NCBI GenBank assembly: GCA_021731045.1
Contig: JAKFYE010000005.1
Coordinates: 43,137 to 107,136 of the forward strand
Length of the DNA stretch: 64,000 bases
DNA from: Bdellovibrionales bacterium
GTDB taxonomy: Bacteria; Bdellovibrionota; Bdellovibrionia; Bdellovibrionales; JAKFYE01
Direction: 5' to 3'
Shown here: positions 39,355 to 47,906 of the stretch, in pieces
Numbering within the stretch: the stretch's first letter is position 1
Layout: each line of letters opens with the position of its first letter
The notes under the pieces: model-generated
Told to the model about the DNA's origin: nothing
Database searches by the model: none
What the model saw: only the letters and a program-made list of their open reading frames with translations
Translations under genes and position numbers: made by a program

Positions 39355-40563
39355 ATGTGGAAGAAAATAATTACGCCTGTGTTTGCAATTGCATTGGCCT
39401 TGTCTATAAACGGCTGTAGCTCGAACTCGAGTGAAGACGATCAAGAAAGTGGCCAGGCGGCAACAGAGCTCGAAGGAGTCGAAAGCGGAGAAGGAACAGA
39501 CTTAGGAGCGGCCGAAGAAGGTGCAACTCAACCGGAAGGTGAAGCACTCGCCGACCTTGGAGAAGAGCAACCGAGTTCCAATGAAGAAATGCCAAGTGAT
39601 GAAGTCATCGAATCAGAGCCTGTTGATGATACAAAAACGGCCGATATTGAAGCCGAAGCAAATTCCGTTGCTGCCGCGCCACCAGTAGCAGAGCCAGCGC
39701 CAGAGCCGACACCAGAACCAGCGCCAGAAGCTATGCCTTCGACGAGCGGGGAAGATTTATTTGGTGGGGGTGCCACCACTGCTCAAGCGGATGAAGCTCC
39801 GCGACCGGTTGCGAGCTTAAAGAAAGTAAAAGAAGCGCCCTTTAAAGAAGGAAAGATTTTAGCAAATACAGTTTATATCGCACGTGATGGGGACACGATG
39901 GAGTCGGTTTCTCAAAAAACTGGGGCCAGCACGAAGGACCTTAAAAAGGTAAACTCGTTTTTAAGCCGCGGAGTAAAAGTCGGCGATAAAATTTATTATC
40001 AATCTACAAAACGTCCTGAAGATGCTGAACGAATGTTGACATATTATGAAGATAACGGATTTTCAGAACAAACATATACAGCCAAGAGCGGCGAAAACAT
40101 TCGTGACATTGCAAAAAATCTTTTAGGTCACAAAGACTCTTGGAAAGAACTATGGGTTACGAATACCGTAGAATCTAAAGGAGCTTTAGACGAAGGAACA
40201 ACTCTTCGTTACTGGTCGGATTCAGTTCCACCTCCAATAGCAGCGGCAGAGCCACCTCCGCCGCCAATTGAAGAGCCGGCCACTCAAGATCTACCGCCGC
40301 CTCCTCAGCCGTCAGAGCCTGCGGCAACAGCGGCGATAGCGCCACCAACAGAGCCACCGCCTCCTCCGCCCCCGGTTGTTGAGCCACCAAAACCACCAAA
40401 GATTGCTAAAAAATCAGATGGATTTTTAATTCCTGGTTTGGGGCAAGATGAAACATTTGCTGTTGGAGGATTGGCATTATTAGGCGTGCTTCTTGGTATC
40501 GGCATGATGTTAAGAAAGAGCAAAGCAAAAAAACTAAGCTCTCAAACCCAAACTCAAATCTAA
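39355..40563 (+). CDS. LysM lipoprotein with a C-terminal transmembrane anchor
   Basis: 402 residues with AAAGGAA upstream of ATG. A lipoprotein signal ends LSINGC (Cys21), with Ser at +2. An acidic, Ala/Glu/Pro-rich region follows. Two LysM modules, peptidoglycan-binding, lie at about 172-222 (YIARDGDTMESVSQ) and 238-285 (YTAKSGENIRDIA). A proline-rich stretch (about 290-352) and a hydrophobic segment (about 364-386) ending in basic RKSKAKK complete it. Lipid anchor, wall-binding and inner-membrane-like anchor in one chain suggest an envelope tether. No close family is recognised. Confidence 0.85.
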   Translation: MWKKIITPVFAIALALSINGCSSNSSEDDQESGQAATELEGVESGEGTDLGAAEEGATQPEGEALADLGEEQPSSNEEMPSDEVIESEPVDDTKTADIEAEANSVAAAPPVAEPAPEPTPEPAPEAMPSTSGEDLFGGGATTAQADEAPRPVASLKKVKEAPFKEGKILANTVYIARDGDTMESVSQKTGASTKDLKKVNSFLSRGVKVGDKIYYQSTKRPEDAERMLTYYEDNGFSEQTYTAKSGENIRDIAKNLLGHKDSWKELWVTNTVESKGALDEGTTLRYWSDSVPPPIAAAEPPPPPIEEPATQDLPPPPQPSEPAATAAIAPPTEPPPPPPPVVEPPKPPKIAKKSDGFLIPGLGQDETFAVGGLALLGVLLGIGMMLRKSKAKKLSSQTQTQI

Positions 40564-40576
40564 AATTGTTGAGATG

Positions 40577-40942
40577 TTAGGATACCTTTTTAAAAATGGT
40601 ATCCAAAACATCGCGACGTTCTGAACGACTGTTTTCGACAAAATACATAAGATCATCGATAATTTGTAAATCACGATTATTGAAGTGCTGAAACATGACT
40701 CCGGCACCAGAAGATGTTTTCCAAATTACTTTTGCCGTAATACGACGAGTCCTTCCACCAACGACAAAAGTTAAATTTATTTTGTCGTTTTTCTCAAAAG
40801 GAGACTCGCTCTTCAAAAATGCACCCGTTAAACTAATATTGCGAAGCGTGCCTTCAGCGGCAGCACGCGAGTAACTCTTTCTAAACTCCACAGACAGCTC
40901 AAGTGGGATTCTCGTTGCGGGATTAGTTTTTGAAGTATCCAT
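40577..40942 (-). CDS. PilZ-domain protein
   Basis: About 121 residues, starting at ATG 40942 with AGAGGAG 6 nt upstream (the open frame goes to 40987). It has a PilZ fold: RIPLELSVEF, the NISLTGAFL motif (NxSxxG) near residue 40, then TAKVIW. PilZ domains bind cyclic-di-GMP through RxxxR plus (D/N)xSxxG; only one arginine is well placed here, so binding is uncertain. Bdellovibrio-type bacteria carry many PilZ proteins in gliding and predation. Convergent with the LysM lipoprotein gene. Confidence 0.85.
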   Translation of the reverse strand: MDTSKTNPATRIPLELSVEFRKSYSRAAAEGTLRNISLTGAFLKSESPFEKNDKINLTFVVGGRTRRITAKVIWKTSSGAGVMFQHFNNRDLQIIDDLMYFVENSRSERRDVLDTIFKKVS

Positions 40943-41020
40943 AAGCACTCCTCTATCGAGATTATCTCTACTATAGATTCGGAACAATTTAGAATTTATT
41001 GAAGTATTTTTGGTCTAAAA

Positions 41021-41058
41021 TATCAAAGTGAGACAGCTTAGCTAGTCTCACTTTGATA
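41021..41058 (-). terminator. Perfect 14-bp inverted repeat, probable terminator of the lipoprotein gene
   Basis: TATCAAAGTGAGAC pairs perfectly with GTCTCACTTTGATA around a 10-nt loop. On the minus strand it lies 26 nt after the lipoprotein stop and is followed by TTTTAGACC, which is weakly T-rich. Confidence 0.6.
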
Positions 41059-41084
41059 CTCATAAAATTATTAAGAAAAAACGA

Positions 41085-41984
41085 CTATTGGATTCTAGGA
41101 TCGAGCACAGGCGCTTGATAAACAAAAGAAGTTCTGCTTGCGCCGTAAGGGTTGCGCATAAACGACTCTCTCATAACTTGAGTTTGTTGAGTGCCGTTCA
41201 TGATAAAGTTTGGTGCCGAAACAATCTCGCCACCAGAGACCTGAATCTGCGTTGTAAAAGAAAACCCAGCTGAGTTTTTTGCAAAACCTGAAGACAAGTG
41301 ACTCGAATCTAGTAATTCGCCAGTGTCTAAATTGATTAAGTCTGCAGACATAGTCCCGTTACTAGCAGCATTTGTTCGCATCTCAACTTTAAAAAAGCGG
41401 TTTGATTTTTGATGAATATTTATAGCATTCACTGAGATACCTTTTCGGTTTGTGCTAGTCATGACTGGCGGTTGTCCAGGAGCAGGAGTTAATGTTGTTG
41501 TCGTTGTGGCCTGAGCTACGATTGTTGATCCTGCATAAAAATTGCGAATTTGAATCGCACCCGTTCTTTTATTATATGAGTAGGGAATGTTTGTCGCACG
41601 GTACGAAGTTAACGCGCCATTATTATTTTGGTAAGACCAAGGGTCGTTGCTATTAAATGCATCTGTATCTAAAGTTGCATCGACATTTAATACGCCTGCG
41701 CCATCAAAATTGAAAAGTAAGCGAATGGAGTAACCACTGTCTCCTTCATTTTCATCTCTTAATCCTAATGTTAAGTTGCGGATCGCCGTTCCTTGTATTG
41801 ATGTACGAGGATTGCGCCCATAAGAGTTATCAAAGGCTTGAATGACAGGCGCTTGAGCGACGGCAGGTTGGATTGGTGCTGGCGCCGGCGCAGGTTGAGA
41901 ATCGCCGCCTTCTTTTTTCGAACCACAAGCCATTAAAAGGGTTGTTAAGCCTAACGAGAGGGCAAGAGTCTTAAAGTTTTTCAT
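41085..41984 (-). CDS. Hypothetical lipoprotein
   Basis: 299 residues with AGGAGA before ATG. The lipoprotein signal ends LLMAC (Cys20). A proline/alanine-rich linker (about 28-50) follows, then a beta-rich domain with many Asn, Thr and Ser. No family is recognised. The last residues are VLDPRIQ. It is monocistronic by context: a hairpin on its 3' side and a 388-bp gap on its 5' side. Probably outer-membrane or periplasmic. Confidence 0.82.
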   Translation of the reverse strand: MKNFKTLALSLGLTTLLMACGSKKEGGDSQPAPAPAPIQPAVAQAPVIQAFDNSYGRNPRTSIQGTAIRNLTLGLRDENEGDSGYSIRLLFNFDGAGVLNVDATLDTDAFNSNDPWSYQNNNGALTSYRATNIPYSYNKRTGAIQIRNFYAGSTIVAQATTTTTLTPAPGQPPVMTSTNRKGISVNAINIHQKSNRFFKVEMRTNAASNGTMSADLINLDTGELLDSSHLSSGFAKNSAGFSFTTQIQVSGGEIVSAPNFIMNGTQQTQVMRESFMRNPYGASRTSFVYQAPVLDPRIQ

Positions 41985-42372
41985 GATATTTCTCCTAATT
42001 TCTAAAATACACTTTATACAGATAGCGCAATCTTCAAGTTCTCTGCCAAACTGAAATCAAATATAAACGATACTCGCGCAAAATAAGCGAGAAGCGAGTG
42101 CCTTTATAAGTCGCTGGTGACAAAAAAAGTCTGCGCAATAGGGCTAATCAATAATTTAAAACTTCTTTTATAAAGAGTAAAAACACGAGGAGTGTGCTCT
42201 TAAACGAGCCTATCACACCATAAACTTCTGCTTGACTTAGAGAGCAAAACCAATCACTCTAATAGCCATTCAACGATAAATCCTAAAAGTCGCAACTTCT
42301 AAATCAAACCAAAATAGAAAAAACAAAACACACACTATAAAATAAAATTGAATTTCAAAAGGGGTAATAAGC
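41985..42372. other. Long spacer upstream of rho
   Basis: 388 bp between a minus-strand lipoprotein gene and rho. No ORF stood out. A short stem ACTCGC/GCGAGT lies near 42073-42098, and TTGACT at 42231-42236 could be a -35 box without a convincing -10. rho genes often have regulatory leaders; whether this one does is not visible. Confidence 0.45.
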
Positions 42373-44013
42373 TTGAGCGAAGATAACCAGAATAAAGAGG
42401 CTCCATCCGCACCGGTAAAAGAGGCTGTTTCAGAAGCCAGAGAGCCTCGCGCTCCACGACAACGTGAGGATAACAACGACCGAGGCAAATACAGACGTCC
42501 TAGTAATAGCGGCGGCCGTAATAGCGGTCCCCGCGGTGGTGGCGGAGGCGGCTACCGAAACGATCGAGACAGAAACGATCGCGATAGAAATGACCGATAT
42601 TCGCGTAGTCACTCCTACCAAGAAGATGATAGTCCTCAACAGCATTCCCCAGTCCCGTCCTCTGCGAGCGAAAACCAACCCGCTCCCAATATGACCGACG
42701 ATCATGATAACGTGCCTCAAGCGGAAGAAGTTCAAATCACTCTTTCTGAAGAAGAGCGTCGTGAACTTAATTCGAAAGATTTAAAATCTAAAAATATCGC
42801 CGAACTTACAATGTTAGCAACGAAGCTTGGAATCGAACATGCGGCGGGAATGCGTCGTCAAGACATGGTCTTTGAGATTCTAAAAAGAGCTGCGCGCTTT
42901 GGAGATATTTACGGAGCCGGCGTTCTTGAAATCCTTCCAGATGGGTATGGCTTTTTAAGAAGCCCTGACTATAATTACTTGCCAGGTCCTGATGATATTT
43001 ACGTAAGTCCCTCGCAAATTCGTCGCTTAGGTATTCGTACCGGTGATGTTGTAAGTGGCACGGTTCGTCCACCTAAAGATGGCGAAAGATATTTTGCAAT
43101 TCTAAAAGTGGAGACGCTGAATTACGAGGCGCCTGAAAAATCGAAAGATAAAATTTTATTTGATAACCTGACACCATTATACCCACAGCAACGACTAAAG
43201 CTTGAGTATGATCCAACAAATTACACAACTCGCGTTGTGGATATGATGGCTCCTCTAGGAAAAGGTCAGCGAGCTCTAATTGTGGCACCTCCGCGAACTG
43301 GTAAAACCGTTTTGCTCCAAGATATTGCCAACGCAATTTCTCGCAATCACCCAGAGGTTTATTTGATCGTACTTTTAATCGATGAACGTCCTGAGGAAGT
43401 GACGGACATGTCTCGTAACGTAAAAGGTGAAGTTGTTTCATCAACTTTTGATGAGCCGCCAACTCGACACGTTCAAGTTGCAGAAATGGTTATTGAAAAA
43501 GCAAAACGACTTGTAGAACATAAAAAAGACGTTGTTATTCTTCTAGATTCCATCACGCGTTTAGCTCGCGCTTACAATACAGTTGTTCCTCCATCAGGAA
43601 AAATTCTGTCGGGCGGGGTAGATTCCAATGCGCTTCACAAGCCAAAGCGCTTTTTTGGAGCTGCCCGTAATATCGAAGAGGGAGGAAGCTTAACAATTAT
43701 TGCAACCGCCCTTATTGATACGGGGTCTCGAATGGATGAAGTTATTTTCGAGGAGTTTAAAGGAACAGGTAACTCAGAAATCCACCTTGATCGCAAATTA
43801 ATGGAAAAGAGAATCTTCCCTTGCATGGATATTAATAAATCGGGAACTCGTAAGGAAGATTTGTTGGTTGATAAAAATGACCTGCAGCGTCTATGGATCT
43901 TGCGTAAGGTTTTAGCTCCTATGAATGTTGTGGATTCAATGGAGTTCTTGCTCGAAAAAATGGCCAAGCAAAAAACCAATGCCGATTTTATAACAGGTAT
44001 GAGCGGCGGGTAA
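42373..44013 (+). CDS. rho: Transcription termination factor Rho with disordered N-terminal extension
   Basis: Hexameric RNA-dependent ATPase that ends transcription. TTG start with AAAGGGG 9 nt upstream. Residues 1-115 are a low-complexity extension: Pro/Ala/Glu, then Gly/Arg-rich ([13 protein letters not shown]) and repeated R-N-D-R-D units near 60-75. The conserved part follows: the helical N-domain, the cold-shock RNA-binding domain ([19 protein letters not shown] near 195), Walker A PPRTGKT near 306 and [14 protein letters not shown] near 390. 546 residues against 419 in E. coli, the difference being the extension. Confidence 0.96.
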   Translation: MSEDNQNKEAPSAPVKEAVSEAREPRAPRQREDNNDRGKYRRPSNSGGRNSGPRGGGGGGYRNDRDRNDRDRNDRYSRSHSYQEDDSPQQHSPVPSSASENQPAPNMTDDHDNVPQAEEVQITLSEEERRELNSKDLKSKNIAELTMLATKLGIEHAAGMRRQDMVFEILKRAARFGDIYGAGVLEILPDGYGFLRSPDYNYLPGPDDIYVSPSQIRRLGIRTGDVVSGTVRPPKDGERYFAILKVETLNYEAPEKSKDKILFDNLTPLYPQQRLKLEYDPTNYTTRVVDMMAPLGKGQRALIVAPPRTGKTVLLQDIANAISRNHPEVYLIVLLIDERPEEVTDMSRNVKGEVVSSTFDEPPTRHVQVAEMVIEKAKRLVEHKKDVVILLDSITRLARAYNTVVPPSGKILSGGVDSNALHKPKRFFGAARNIEEGGSLTIIATALIDTGSRMDEVIFEEFKGTGNSEIHLDRKLMEKRIFPCMDINKSGTRKEDLLVDKNDLQRLWILRKVLAPMNVVDSMEFLLEKMAKQKTNADFITGMSGG

Positions 44014-44045
44014 GTAGTTAAAATAATTAGTTTTTCTTGTGCATT

Positions 44046-44069
44046 ATAAATAAAATTTATTTTATTTAT
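44046..44069. repeat. AT-only perfect inverted repeat
   Basis: ATAAATAAAAT-TT-ATTTTATTTAT, 11-bp perfect arms, between rho and rpmE. It could form part of a rho terminator, though it lacks a GC stem, or a DNA-unwinding element, as DnaA-box-like sites follow 25 bp later. Confidence 0.7.
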
Positions 44070-44093
44070 ACTTAACGCAGAACAAACATTGGT

Positions 44094-44114
44094 TGTGGAT
44101 AACTTTGTGGACAA
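44094..44114. promoter_or_regulatory. Pair of DnaA-box-like sites
   Basis: TGTGGATAA at 44094-44102 is a perfect box on the minus strand (TTATCCACA). TGTGGACAA at 44106-44114 differs by one base (TTGTCCACA). A weaker CGTGGACAG follows at 44121-44129. All point the same way, beside an AT-only palindrome. Confidence 0.55.
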
Positions 44115-44228
44115 CTTGGTCGTGGACAGTCAAAGACAGGATGTGCTAACTCCTTGTCTTTCTTAAAGATAAAAAGTTTTCTCCGGAATAATCGGAGTAA
44201 AAAGAGCTATAAAAAAGGTTTGGTTAAA

Positions 44229-44444
44229 ATGAAAGCAGAAATCCATCCAAAATATTTCACCGATGCCCAAGTGACTTGTGTCTGCGGTAATAAGTTTCAT
44301 ACTGGTTCAACTCAAAAAGAAATCAGCATCGAGATTTGCAATGTTTGCCACCCTTTTTATACGGGCAAACAAAAACTTTTGGACGTTGAAGGTCGCGTAG
44401 AAAGATTCCAAAAACGTTACGCGAATCTTAACAAGTCTAAGTAA
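44229..44444 (+). CDS. rpmE: 50S ribosomal protein L31, zinc-binding type
   Basis: 71 residues, starting at ATG 44229 ([10 protein letters not shown]), the standard L31 start, with AAGG upstream; the open frame extends further 5' to 44154. The four cysteines of the zinc (C+) form are present: CVCGNKF near 16 and CNVCHPF near 37. L31 bridges the subunits near the 5S rRNA. The zinc form also serves as a zinc store in other bacteria; no zinc-free paralogue is in the window. It follows rho after 215 bp. Confidence 0.95.
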   Translation: MKAEIHPKYFTDAQVTCVCGNKFHTGSTQKEISIEICNVCHPFYTGKQKLLDVEGRVERFQKRYANLNKSK

Positions 44445-44459
44445 ACTCTCCTCAACAGA

Positions 44460-45530
44460 ATGTTCCAACAACTTGATGGCGTAGAGTCTCGGTTTGAATC
44501 GATCAATATGCAGCTTCAGGCTCCTGATGTTGCTAATGATCAAAAAAAATACCGCGCCCTCATGAAGGAATATTCTGATTTAGAAATCATCGTTAAAGAG
44601 TATCGTCGCTATAAAAATACGACGAAACAAATCGAAGATAACAAATCCATTATTGATACTGAAAAAGACGAAGAGCTGCGTGATTTAGCCAAAGAAGAAC
44701 TTGCGCAATTGCAAAAGGACTTAACGAGCATAGAGAGCGAATTAAAGCTTCTGCTTTTACCTAAAGATCCTAACGACGATAAAAACGTCATTCTTGAAAT
44801 TCGTGCCGGTGCAGGCGGTGATGAAGCCGGACTTTTTGCCGAAGAACTTTTTCGTTCTTACAATTTATATGTAAATAAGCGCGGCTGGAATGTGGAATTG
44901 CTTTCGGCATCTGATGGTAGCATCGGTGGCTTTAAAGAGGTTATTGCTTCGATCACAGGTGAGAAAGTCTTTAGTCGTCTCAAATATGAGAGCGGTGTTC
45001 ATCGCGTTCAACGCGTTCCAAAAACAGAAACCCAGGGGCGTGTGCACACATCCACAGTAACGGTCGCGGTTTTGCCAGAGGCCGAAGAGACCGATGTCCA
45101 AATCAATCAAAACGATATTCGTATTGATGTATTTCGCTCAAGCGGAAGTGGTGGGCAAAGTGTGAATACGACAGACTCGGCGGTTCGTCTGACGCATATA
45201 CCATCTGGGATCGTCATTTCTTGCCAAGACGAGAAATCACAATTGAAAAACAAAAACAAAGCAATGAAAGTTCTTTATGCGCGCCTTAAAGCGTTGCAAG
45301 AAGAAAAGGAAATAAAAGAAGCCTCGAATGCACGATTAGCGCAAATCGGTACGGGCGATCGTTCAGAGCGAATCCGCACATATAATTTTCCGCAGTCGAG
45401 ATGCACGGATCATCGTATTGGCTTGACGGTGCATAATCTTGATCAAATTATGAATGGAAAAATGGAAGACATGATCGAGCCTGTGATCACATTTTACCAA
45501 GCCGAAGCTCTTAAGGCCCAAAAACAGTGA
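44460..45530 (+). CDS. prfA: Peptide chain release factor 1
   Basis: Class I release factor reading UAA and UAG. The GGQ motif (SGSGGQSVN) lies near residue 233, with the preceding [19 protein letters not shown] segment. The [18 protein letters not shown] end is RF1-like, as is the 356-residue length and the absence of the RF2 frameshift site. The GGQ glutamine is the substrate of PrmC, encoded next with a GTGA overlap. 15 bp after rpmE. Confidence 0.95.
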   Translation: MFQQLDGVESRFESINMQLQAPDVANDQKKYRALMKEYSDLEIIVKEYRRYKNTTKQIEDNKSIIDTEKDEELRDLAKEELAQLQKDLTSIESELKLLLLPKDPNDDKNVILEIRAGAGGDEAGLFAEELFRSYNLYVNKRGWNVELLSASDGSIGGFKEVIASITGEKVFSRLKYESGVHRVQRVPKTETQGRVHTSTVTVAVLPEAEETDVQINQNDIRIDVFRSSGSGGQSVNTTDSAVRLTHIPSGIVISCQDEKSQLKNKNKAMKVLYARLKALQEEKEIKEASNARLAQIGTGDRSERIRTYNFPQSRCTDHRIGLTVHNLDQIMNGKMEDMIEPVITFYQAEALKAQKQ

Positions 45531-46384
45531 CAATTAAAGATATCATTGAAAAAACAACTCAACACTTTAAGCAAAAGGGTTTCGCGACGGCTCGTTTGGA
45601 CGCCGAAGTGCTCTTTGGATTTGCGCTTAAAATGAAACGCGTAGAGCTTTATCTTCACTTTGAAAAACCACTCTCTGAAGAAGAGCTCGAAAAATGTCGC
45701 GAAGTCGTGCGACAGCGTTCCGCGGGCGAACCGGTCGCGTACATATGCGGGACTCGTGATTTTTATAAGTCGACGTTTATCGTAGGGCCCGGCGTTTTGA
45801 TTCCACGACCCGAAACAGAACTGCTTGTTGAAAAATCTGTCGAATGGGTACAGAAAAATCATCCGGATAAAAAAATTCGAATTTTAGATTTAGGGGCAGG
45901 TTCGGGGTGCATATCGTTGAGCTTAGCTAAAGAATTTCCGCTTTCGAAAATTACGGCGGTGGAACGCGAAGACGCGGCAGCAGCCTATTTTAAAAAAAAT
46001 AAAAACGCATTAGGTATTGAGAACGCCGAGCTTGTTATAGCAGATGCCGATCAACTTTCTAGAGATAGTTTTGAGCATAGCTTTGAGCTTATCGTTTCTA
46101 ATCCTCCGTATATTTCAAACGAAGACAAAAATGTCGAGGCGAATGTACAAAAATATGAGCCAGCGGCCGCATTGTTTTCAAACGAAGATGGTTTTTTGCA
46201 AATTAAGCTTTGGGTTGAATCCGCTCTGAAGTTATTAAAACCAGGCGGCGCCTGTTTTTTTGAAATTGGGTCGTCGCAGGGACCGATGACTAAGGGCTTG
46301 TTTGAATCAAAAGGTTTGGCGACCAAAGTTTATAAAGATTATTCTCAAAAAGATCGCGTCGTGTTCGCGACAAAAACAAAGTAA
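45527..46384 (+). CDS. prmC: Release factor glutamine methyltransferase
   Basis: SAM-dependent N5-glutamine methyltransferase of release factors. The N-terminal helical domain binds the release factor. The SAM loop [12 protein letters not shown] lies near residue 123, and the catalytic NPPY motif (SNPPYIS) near 192. 285 residues is normal. GTG start overlapping prfA, the usual prfA-prmC pair. The following 91-bp gap separates it from murA. Confidence 0.95.
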   Translation: MTIKDIIEKTTQHFKQKGFATARLDAEVLFGFALKMKRVELYLHFEKPLSEEELEKCREVVRQRSAGEPVAYICGTRDFYKSTFIVGPGVLIPRPETELLVEKSVEWVQKNHPDKKIRILDLGAGSGCISLSLAKEFPLSKITAVEREDAAAAYFKKNKNALGIENAELVIADADQLSRDSFEHSFELIVSNPPYISNEDKNVEANVQKYEPAAALFSNEDGFLQIKLWVESALKLLKPGGACFFEIGSSQGPMTKGLFESKGLATKVYKDYSQKDRVVFATKTK

Positions 46385-46475
46385 TCAAATTAAACGAAAA
46401 CAAATTTAAAATCGAAATGGATTTTCAATTACAAAATCAATGTGGCCAGTTAGTATGTTTACTGAGGAATAAAAA

Positions 46476-47732
46476 ATGGATAAATTCGTAATTAAAAGCG
46501 GGCCCGTTTTAAACGGCGAAGTCGCTGCCAGCGGCGCAAAAAACTCCGTACTGCCATTGATGTTTGCCGCATTGCTTGCAGATGGCGAGCATATATTTCA
46601 CAATGTTCCTAAACTTCAAGACGTCGACTCGGCCGCGCAACTCCTAGAAAGTCTTAGTTGTGAAGTTAAACGAGATGGCCATACTCTTCGTATTAAAGTT
46701 CAAAAACCAAAATCATTTGAAGCACATTATGATTTTGTAAGAAAAATGCGAGCAAGCATTCTTTGTCTCGGACCACTTTTAACAAAGTATGGACATGCTG
46801 TTGTGAGTTTGCCTGGGGGATGTGCGATTGGTACACGTCCAATTGATCAACATTTAGATGGTTTTAAAACGCTAGGTGCTGAAATTACAGTTGAATCTGG
46901 ATATGTAAAAGCCGAAGCAAAAAAACTCAAAGGGACTAATGTTGTTTTTGATGGCGTAACTGTGGGAGGCACAGAAAACATTTTGATGGGTGCTGTACTC
47001 GCTGATGGAAAAACAACAATTGAAAATGCAGCCAAAGAACCTGAGATCGTAGATCTTGCGGAGTATTTGATTAAAATGGGCGCAAAAATAAAAGGGGCCG
47101 GTACGAGCGTCATTGAAGTCATCGGCGTGAGCACACTTAAACCAGCCGAGCATACCGTTATCCCTGATCGTATTGAGGCCGGAACACTTTTAATTGCCGG
47201 CGCTATTACGGGCGGTCATGTTACCGTTAATGAATGTAACCCGAAACACTTTGAAGCTCTGACTCATAAGCTTAGAGAATCAGGATTCGATCTTTCAGCA
47301 ACCGATACGAGCATCACGATTAAAGCTCGCAAAGAGTTTCAAGCCGTAGATGTCACCACAGCTCCGTTTCCGGGCTTCGCAACAGACTTGCAGGCACAGT
47401 TCATGGCGCTTATGTCGGTTGCAAGTGGAACAAGTGTCGTTACAGAAACCATTTTTGAAAATCGCTTTATGCATGTTCAAGAGCTTGTACGGTTAAATGC
47501 AGATATTGTTCCAAAAACGCGAGTGGCAATTATTCGAGGTGCTCCGGGACAACTTTTGGGTGCGCCTGTTATGGCAACTGATCTTCGTGCGAGTGCGTGT
47601 TTAGTTTTGGCTGGACTTGTGGCCAAAGGTGAGACAACGGTCAATAGAATATACCATTTGGATCGTGGCTACGAAAACCTAGAAGTAAAACTCTCCTCGC
47701 TCGGTGCAAAGGTTTTGCGCGCGAAAGAATAA
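46476..47732 (+). CDS. murA: UDP-N-acetylglucosamine 1-carboxyvinyltransferase
   Basis: First committed enzyme of peptidoglycan synthesis, transferring enolpyruvate from PEP to UDP-GlcNAc, and the target of fosfomycin. The N-terminal [10 protein letters not shown] motif holds the catalytic Lys-Asn pair (about 22-23). The active-site cysteine is present in [13 protein letters not shown] near residue 116, so fosfomycin sensitivity is expected by this criterion. 418 residues is normal. GAGGAA before ATG. A clear terminator follows. Confidence 0.96.
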   Translation: MDKFVIKSGPVLNGEVAASGAKNSVLPLMFAALLADGEHIFHNVPKLQDVDSAAQLLESLSCEVKRDGHTLRIKVQKPKSFEAHYDFVRKMRASILCLGPLLTKYGHAVVSLPGGCAIGTRPIDQHLDGFKTLGAEITVESGYVKAEAKKLKGTNVVFDGVTVGGTENILMGAVLADGKTTIENAAKEPEIVDLAEYLIKMGAKIKGAGTSVIEVIGVSTLKPAEHTVIPDRIEAGTLLIAGAITGGHVTVNECNPKHFEALTHKLRESGFDLSATDTSITIKARKEFQAVDVTTAPFPGFATDLQAQFMALMSVASGTSVVTETIFENRFMHVQELVRLNADIVPKTRVAIIRGAPGQLLGAPVMATDLRASACLVLAGLVAKGETTVNRIYHLDRGYENLEVKLSSLGAKVLRAKE

Positions 47733-47799
47733 TAAAGAGAACAGAGAGTTTTAGCTAGTTCCATATCAATTCATCAAACAAGAATCTAAAATCTTCTAG

Positions 47800-47823
47800 C
47801 CCGACTAACGTCGGGTGTTTTTT
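47800..47823 (+). terminator. Terminator after murA
   Basis: CCCGAC-TAAC-GTCGGG perfect 6-bp stem followed by TGTTTTTT. Confidence 0.88.
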
Positions 47824-47906
47824 AGCAAGACCATTGGAGAACAATCTGTAAAAATCGGAGTTTAAAAGATAAGATATTAGTATCTGATAACACTTGGGAA
47901 TTTTAA

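Noticed and set aside
42540..42600. Repeat-like RNDRD-coding stretch in rho as a DNA repeat element
   Set aside because: It is in frame and part of the low-complexity extension of Rho, so coding explains it.
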